Assembly (NCBI GenBank): GCA_003117195.1
Contig: BDSI01000210.1
Coordinates: 1-64,000, forward strand
Source of the DNA: Eudorina sp. 2006-703-Eu-15
Lineage: Eukaryota > Chlorophyta > Chlorophyceae > Chlamydomonadales > Volvocaceae
Length of the DNA: 64,000 nucleotides
Direction: 5' to 3'
In this document: positions 60,001 to 64,000 of the stretch, one piece after another
Position numbering within the stretch: position 1 is the first letter of the stretch
Layout of the letters: the number at the start of each line of letters is the position of its first letter
Translations under genes and position numbers: made by a program
Notes under the pieces: model-generated
The model's database searches: none
Told to the model about the DNA's origin: nothing
What the model saw: only the letters and a program-made list of their open reading frames with translations

Positions 60001-60869
60001 GAGGCAGCGCCGGAGGGACAAGCAGCAGCAGCGGCGGCGGCGGCTCGGGCACTTCCCTGGAGCCCTGGCAGGCAGCGGTGTTCGTGGTGTGTTTCGTGGG
60101 AGGGGTCGGGTTGGTCACTGCGGTGCTGGGGGTGGTGCTGTGGCGGCGCTGCGGGCCGCTGCCGCCGCCGCCGCCGCTGGCCGCAGCAGCTGCCACGGCG
60201 GCGGCGGCGGGGTCCGCGGCGGCGGCGGCATGCGAGCTGGACGAGGAGGAGGCGGAGGACGCCCGCAAGCGGGAGGGATTGGCGTCGGCCTCGGTTTCGA
60301 CGTCCTCCTCGACGGACGGCGGCTCCGGACCACTGCGCAAGGTACGGCATTGGTACGGCGTTCGTAATTGCATGGCCGTTAGGGCCGCCGTGCGCTGAAG
60401 CGAGCGAGCCCGGCGGCGGCTTAGCCTGCGCCATCGCACCTGCCTCAGCGCTGCCACCTCGCGTGCCGATGCCCTGCACGCACTTGATCGTCGACGCCAG
60501 CTGCTCGTCCACGCGTCGTACATGTGTATGCGGTATGCGGCCCGCTAGATAGGATGCGGCCCTTGGTATCCATCCGGCAACGGCTGTCCTGTACCCCGCC
60601 GTGTCCTGCCGCAGATGATGGTGGTGGCGCATCCACCTGCGCGCTCTCCGGCCCCGGCTGCGGCCCCGGGATCTATTGCGCTGGTCATCGGCTCTCGCGC
60701 GGCGCAGTTCGCCAGGGTCACACCAACCGCCGTTCCCCGGCGGAGTTCCACCTACCTGGCATCAGTGGGGGAGCAGGATGAGGCGGAGCTGGCGGAGGAG
60801 GAGGCGAGGGCGGCGGAGGCGGCGCGCGGCAGCGCGCCTGGGGGGACGCGGGCGGGGTCACTGACGTAG
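51062..60869 (+). CDS. Type I membrane surface protein, Pro-rich, copy 2 (tandem paralogue)
   Basis: Exons: 51062-51240, 51434-51609, 52174-52421, 52815-53334, 54443-54656, 55318-55483, 56171-56629, 56919-57844, 58376-58616, 59007-59100, 59599-60341, 60615-60869; 4,221 nt, 1,406 residues. Exon number, all intron phases and the lengths of exons 2, 5, 6, 9 and 10 equal those of the copy upstream. The signal peptide starts MGIGLYRTWAPLYWLAVV, cleavage near 27, and is followed by the shared FxNGxxCNG-like Cys motif. The membrane helix lies at about 1233-1256, after a long Pro-rich stalk, with a 150-residue tail. Compared with copy 1, the exon-7 Pro-rich linker is 180 residues shorter and exon 8 is 162 residues longer, with a Gly/Asp-rich insert. 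Intron 2 is GC-AG here too. Family and ligand are unknown. Confidence 0.75.
52030..52056 (-). repeat. Dispersed repeat variant (ACCTTGTAAC) in intron 2 of copy 2
   Basis: On the minus strand CGGGTCCACCTTGTAACGG. An AT dinucleotide run (about 52,152-52,167) follows just before the exon-3 acceptor. Confidence 0.5.
53317..53907 (+). repeat. 25-bp minisatellite, about 23 copies, in intron 4 of copy 2
   Basis: Same unit and same position as in copy 1, starting within the last codons of exon 4 and repeating the donor GTGGGT. Some units are 24 bp (one G lost), one carries a small GCTCAG duplication, and a run of 20 G (53,513-53,532) interrupts the array. Confidence 0.95.
54628..54821 (+). repeat. 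66-bp block spanning the exon-5 donor, three copies
   Basis: Starting GCGCTGGGCTGGTCG, the block includes the last 29 bases of exon 5, its donor (GACTG then GTAAGC) and 37 intron bases. Copies begin at 54,628, 54,694 and 54,760 and differ at only a few bases, so three identical donor sites lie in a row. Only the first matches the paralogue's exon length. Confidence 0.93.
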
Positions 60870-61384
60870 CCGCGTGTCCGCGCCGTGTCCCCGCGAATCC
60901 CGTTCCTGAGGCGGGGCGGTCTCACTGCCTGCCTGCGTGTATGACGTACAAACTGAACATGTTCACATCGTGCACGGTACGTGGCTTGTCCGCTGCTTGT
61001 CCGACATGCACAGTGCACATACACGCGAGGTAGCAATGCAGAGGTACAGGTCGGTGGGGTGGGGCACTCGGCGGCTGGGGCTGCACACATTCGCGCGCAG
61101 GGCCAGCCAGCGCGGCTGTGTGTATATGCGCCCCCGTCCAACGGATCGATCCGCTGTAGCGCGCCGGCGTATGTCGTCCCACTCCATGCCTGCGTGGATG
61201 GACGGTCTAGCTTTGCATCGTGCATTTCAGAGAGCATTGCGCGCTGATCTGATGCCTGTAGTGATGAGCCGCATGGTATGAGTGCACGCACGGGAAGCAA
61301 TCAAGCAAAGCAATCATAACGCGCACTTGATCAATGGCGATCAGATCGGCGAAAAACGGCAGTCAAGCATGCATGTCTGCCATA

Positions 61385-61431
61385 ACTGCAGTAAGTATCC
61401 AGCCCATGACTGCAGTAAGTATCCAGCCCAT
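61385..61431. repeat. 24-bp direct tandem duplication
   Basis: ACTGCAGTAAGTATCCAGCC plus four bases, twice in a row. No function is apparent. Confidence 0.9.
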
Positions 61432-63245
61432 CCAACTGAATGTGATGTCTCGTAAGTGAACTGTTTTGAAGGGGCAGCAACGCCGCGTCGCGTGCTGTGT
61501 GTCGATCTAGCGAGGCACGCGCGTGCACGTGTGCGCGTGCATGTGCCTGCGGTGGGTGGGTGGGTGGTGGGTGGGCGGGTGCCACGGAAGCGCAACCTTT
61601 CGCGCCGGCGATGAACGATCGAGTCCCTTGTTGGCTGCTTGTGTTCGTTTGGCGCGCGGGTGGCGAGCGAGACAGGCACCCGGACGTTCTTAGTGGGGGC
61701 TGCCCTCGGGATGTACATAATAACCGTACAAAGCTAGCTAGCTTGCCAGCTAGCAACTCAACGTACAGATTGCCCTGGATGGATGCACGCAGGCCGCGGC
61801 GTCTCAAAACTCGCAGATAGATACACTTGGCTCGAGAGCATGTACGGTTGGTATGAATCGACGGATGATGCACGCACGCACACAGTCACCACCACACCTT
61901 GACAGTCGTATACACCGACATGCGATTGCGTGCCGGGCAGTGTTGCTTGCCCAAGGGGGCCTTTTACTTCCTTGATGAGACGCCTTACTTGGGACGGACC
62001 TGATCGGACCCTGGTATCAGCTGCTGCAGCCCGGGCGATCGAGCGAGCGGGAGGTCCGTGTTTGTGTTTGGGGCGATCAAATGTTGGCTCTGTGCTTACT
62101 TGGTGTTGTGGAGCAGCGACGGCGGGTAGGGCAGCGACGGTGTAGTAGGTCGCGACGCCACCCGCCCACCCGGGTACGGCAGGTCCACGTGGCCGCCGGC
62201 ACATTTCATATATGATGCATACATGACATGCACGTACGTACGGGACATGTGCAACTTAGCCAGCGCCAGCGAGCGAGGAGGCGACGTACCTACGTCGCCG
62301 GGTTGGCGTCGGGTCATCAATCAATCTATCCCGATGTCCATATGGCCGGCCTATTTACAGCTAGCGTCGCGGGGCGCGAGCGAGGCGGTGATGGGTGCTT
62401 ATCGTTGGGCGGGGTTTCCGCTGATGAGCCCGTCCGTGGGATGTTACCGTAGTTCAACAGCAATAGATGTGCTCTGGGATAGGCCTGTAGGTCATTTCCT
62501 TTCGCAGCCAGCCGCCGCGCGGGCTTTGGTGGGACTCCTATCTTACCGCATTGACATTCGAGGCACGACTACTCGCGGGCGGACGGTGGCATGGCCCGCG
62601 TGCCTGCAGCTTTTGGCTGCGTGGGTGAAGGCGTCGAAGCCAAATCGAAGCAAAGTCTTTCTGTAGCTCCAGAGATGGTATCAAGATGGTACACACGGGC
62701 CACGCCACCGTCCCGTGGCCCCGTTCATGTTTGGGGGAGGCGTACAACGGTGGGCCGTACAAGTACGACGTCCCAGCCAGCAAACCAACCACATCATACA
62801 TGCTTACATGCAACCATACATCTCCGGAACGTCAGGCGCCCAGCCATCACTGGGAACTCACGTACTGCACAACTGACCGAACGAACCTCCTTCCAGAATC
62901 ACTCCAGCCCGTAGACGACAGCCCCACGCACTGCACCGTCTCGTCCCTCGCTGCCTGCTGTTGCGCATACTACACACCTGATGCCCTTCGTTCCCAGCCG
63001 TGGCGGCCGCATTCCTAGCTAGCCACGCGCATGGGCGTCTGCTGCTGGGTCACGATGACGGGCCGCAAGAGATCACCAGGTGAGGCCTACATGCGGCCCC
63101 TACCTATCTACCTCGCTCTGCTCATCAGCGGCCACATACTGCGGTAAGAAGCGCGGTACCGTACGTGCGCAGCACGGAGCGTAATTGCGTAGGCGGATGA
63201 GTGTGTATGTGTAGGGTGTAAGGTTTACATACCCAGGATGGAACA

Positions 63246-63362
63246 GTTCCAGTTACAGGCAGGGCGGGTGCAGGGTCAGGGGAGCCCCTGCTTCCGGGCA
63301 TCACCAGCAGCCAGATAGACCGCGCGATGTCTCGACGAGTCGAAGGCCCATAGACCAGCAAA
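63246..63362 (-). mobile_element. Dispersed repeat fragment with conserved frame, copy B
   Basis: Matches the fragment in intron 5 of surface-protein gene 1 (41,604-41,711) at DNA level and, on the minus strand, in translation (VYGPSTRRDIA against VYGPTARLDIA). The element class is unknown. Confidence 0.45.
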
Positions 63363-64000
63363 CGAACCGGTCACATACATTCAGTCGCATGGCACATACA
63401 TACCGTGCGTAACTTCATGGCAAGTTCCAAGAAGTCGCGCGCAGGCTTTGTCCGGAGGGCCGTCGCATTCCCTTCCTTGAAGGCTGGAACGCAGTAAGAA
63501 GACCCGGAGCACCATTGATACAGTGCCAGGTACGCTGCCAGCTATGCGTGTTTGGACCCTGCGGGCCATCGGCGACCGCCGAAGCCTCCTCCCTACTGCT
63601 GGATGGAAAGTGCATGCACCGCGCTCTCCCAAAGACGCACCAAACACCAAACCAGCAACACAAGCGCACCGAAGACCCGCCCCACCTGCACCACCCCGCA
63701 CTACAAGCACATTACAACGTACTTCTAGCATATATGTCTTGCAGCAGCGTACTGACAAATTACTTCGTTTGTTGTGGTCCCATTGTGTGGTCAGCGTCAA
63801 GGGCATTGGTCGCGGGGCCATGGCTGAGAACGAAGCTTCGGGCAATCTCGATGCCCTTTTTCGTTTGCGTTTGGCAGGGTCCCCGCACCGGTTGTGCTGG
63901 CCAGCTTCAGGTGCCGAGTGCGCGATAGATGGTCCACTTCCGGCCTGGCCTGGCGCGTGTGGTGATCCATCAGTAGCCCTCGAGGATTAGGTCATCGTAA

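Larger units (their letters stand above)
60870..64000. other. 3' flank without a supported gene
   Basis: No exon model could be built here and no poly(A) signal for the upstream gene is evident near its stop. The region is AT-richer and holds a 24-bp tandem duplication, CTAGCTAGC palindromes near 61,733-61,756 and a dispersed repeat fragment near 63,300. A small gene or UTR exons could be missed. Confidence 0.5.

Noticed and set aside
62405..62450. Hammerhead-ribozyme-like CTGATGAG followed by a short stem
   Set aside because: The essential GAAA after stem II is absent and no matching stem III could be drawn.

Overview
This window looks like nuclear DNA of a volvocine green alga (Chlamydomonas/Gonium/Volvox lineage). 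The exons are GC-rich and full of Ala, Gly, Pro and Gln runs. They are split by many short GT-AG introns (three are GC-AG), and TGTAA occurs where green-algal polyadenylation signals are expected. Minisatellites and purine tracts are common. No bacterial, organellar or CRISPR features were seen.

Layout from left to right. (1) 272-4999, plus strand: the last five in-window exons of a NO VEIN-type protein ending in its C-terminal domain (DUF3883/NOV_C). (2) 7251-22837, plus strand: a 12-exon gene for a protein of about 3,035 residues with alpha-helical, OPR-like repeats, two RGG-rich islands and a possible organelle-targeting N-terminus. (3) 24149-37748, minus strand: a 24-exon gene for DNA ligase IV, the ligase of non-homologous end joining, enlarged to about 1,989 residues. 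It converges on gene 2. (4) 38235-46956 and 51062-60869, plus strand: a tandem pair of 12-exon paralogues (1,386 and 1,406 residues). Each encodes a signal peptide, a large ectodomain with Pro-rich linkers, one transmembrane helix and a cytoplasmic tail. I do not recognise the family. (5) 60870-64000: no convincing gene.

Every gene model keeps reading frame across all exons, and the coding totals are exact multiples of three. All 11 introns of the paralogue pair have the same phase. The DNA ligase model is anchored by colinear similarity to plant and animal LIG4 along its length.

The most unusual feature is in the paralogue pair. Intron 4 of both copies holds a roughly 25-bp minisatellite whose unit is the exon-4 end plus the 5' splice site. 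In the second copy a 66-bp block spanning the exon-5 donor is also triplicated. Blocks of near-identical and strongly diverged sequence alternate between the two genes, which suggests gene conversion. Several short dispersed repeat families, probably retroelement ends, are scattered through introns and intergenic DNA. The genes do not form an obvious pathway.
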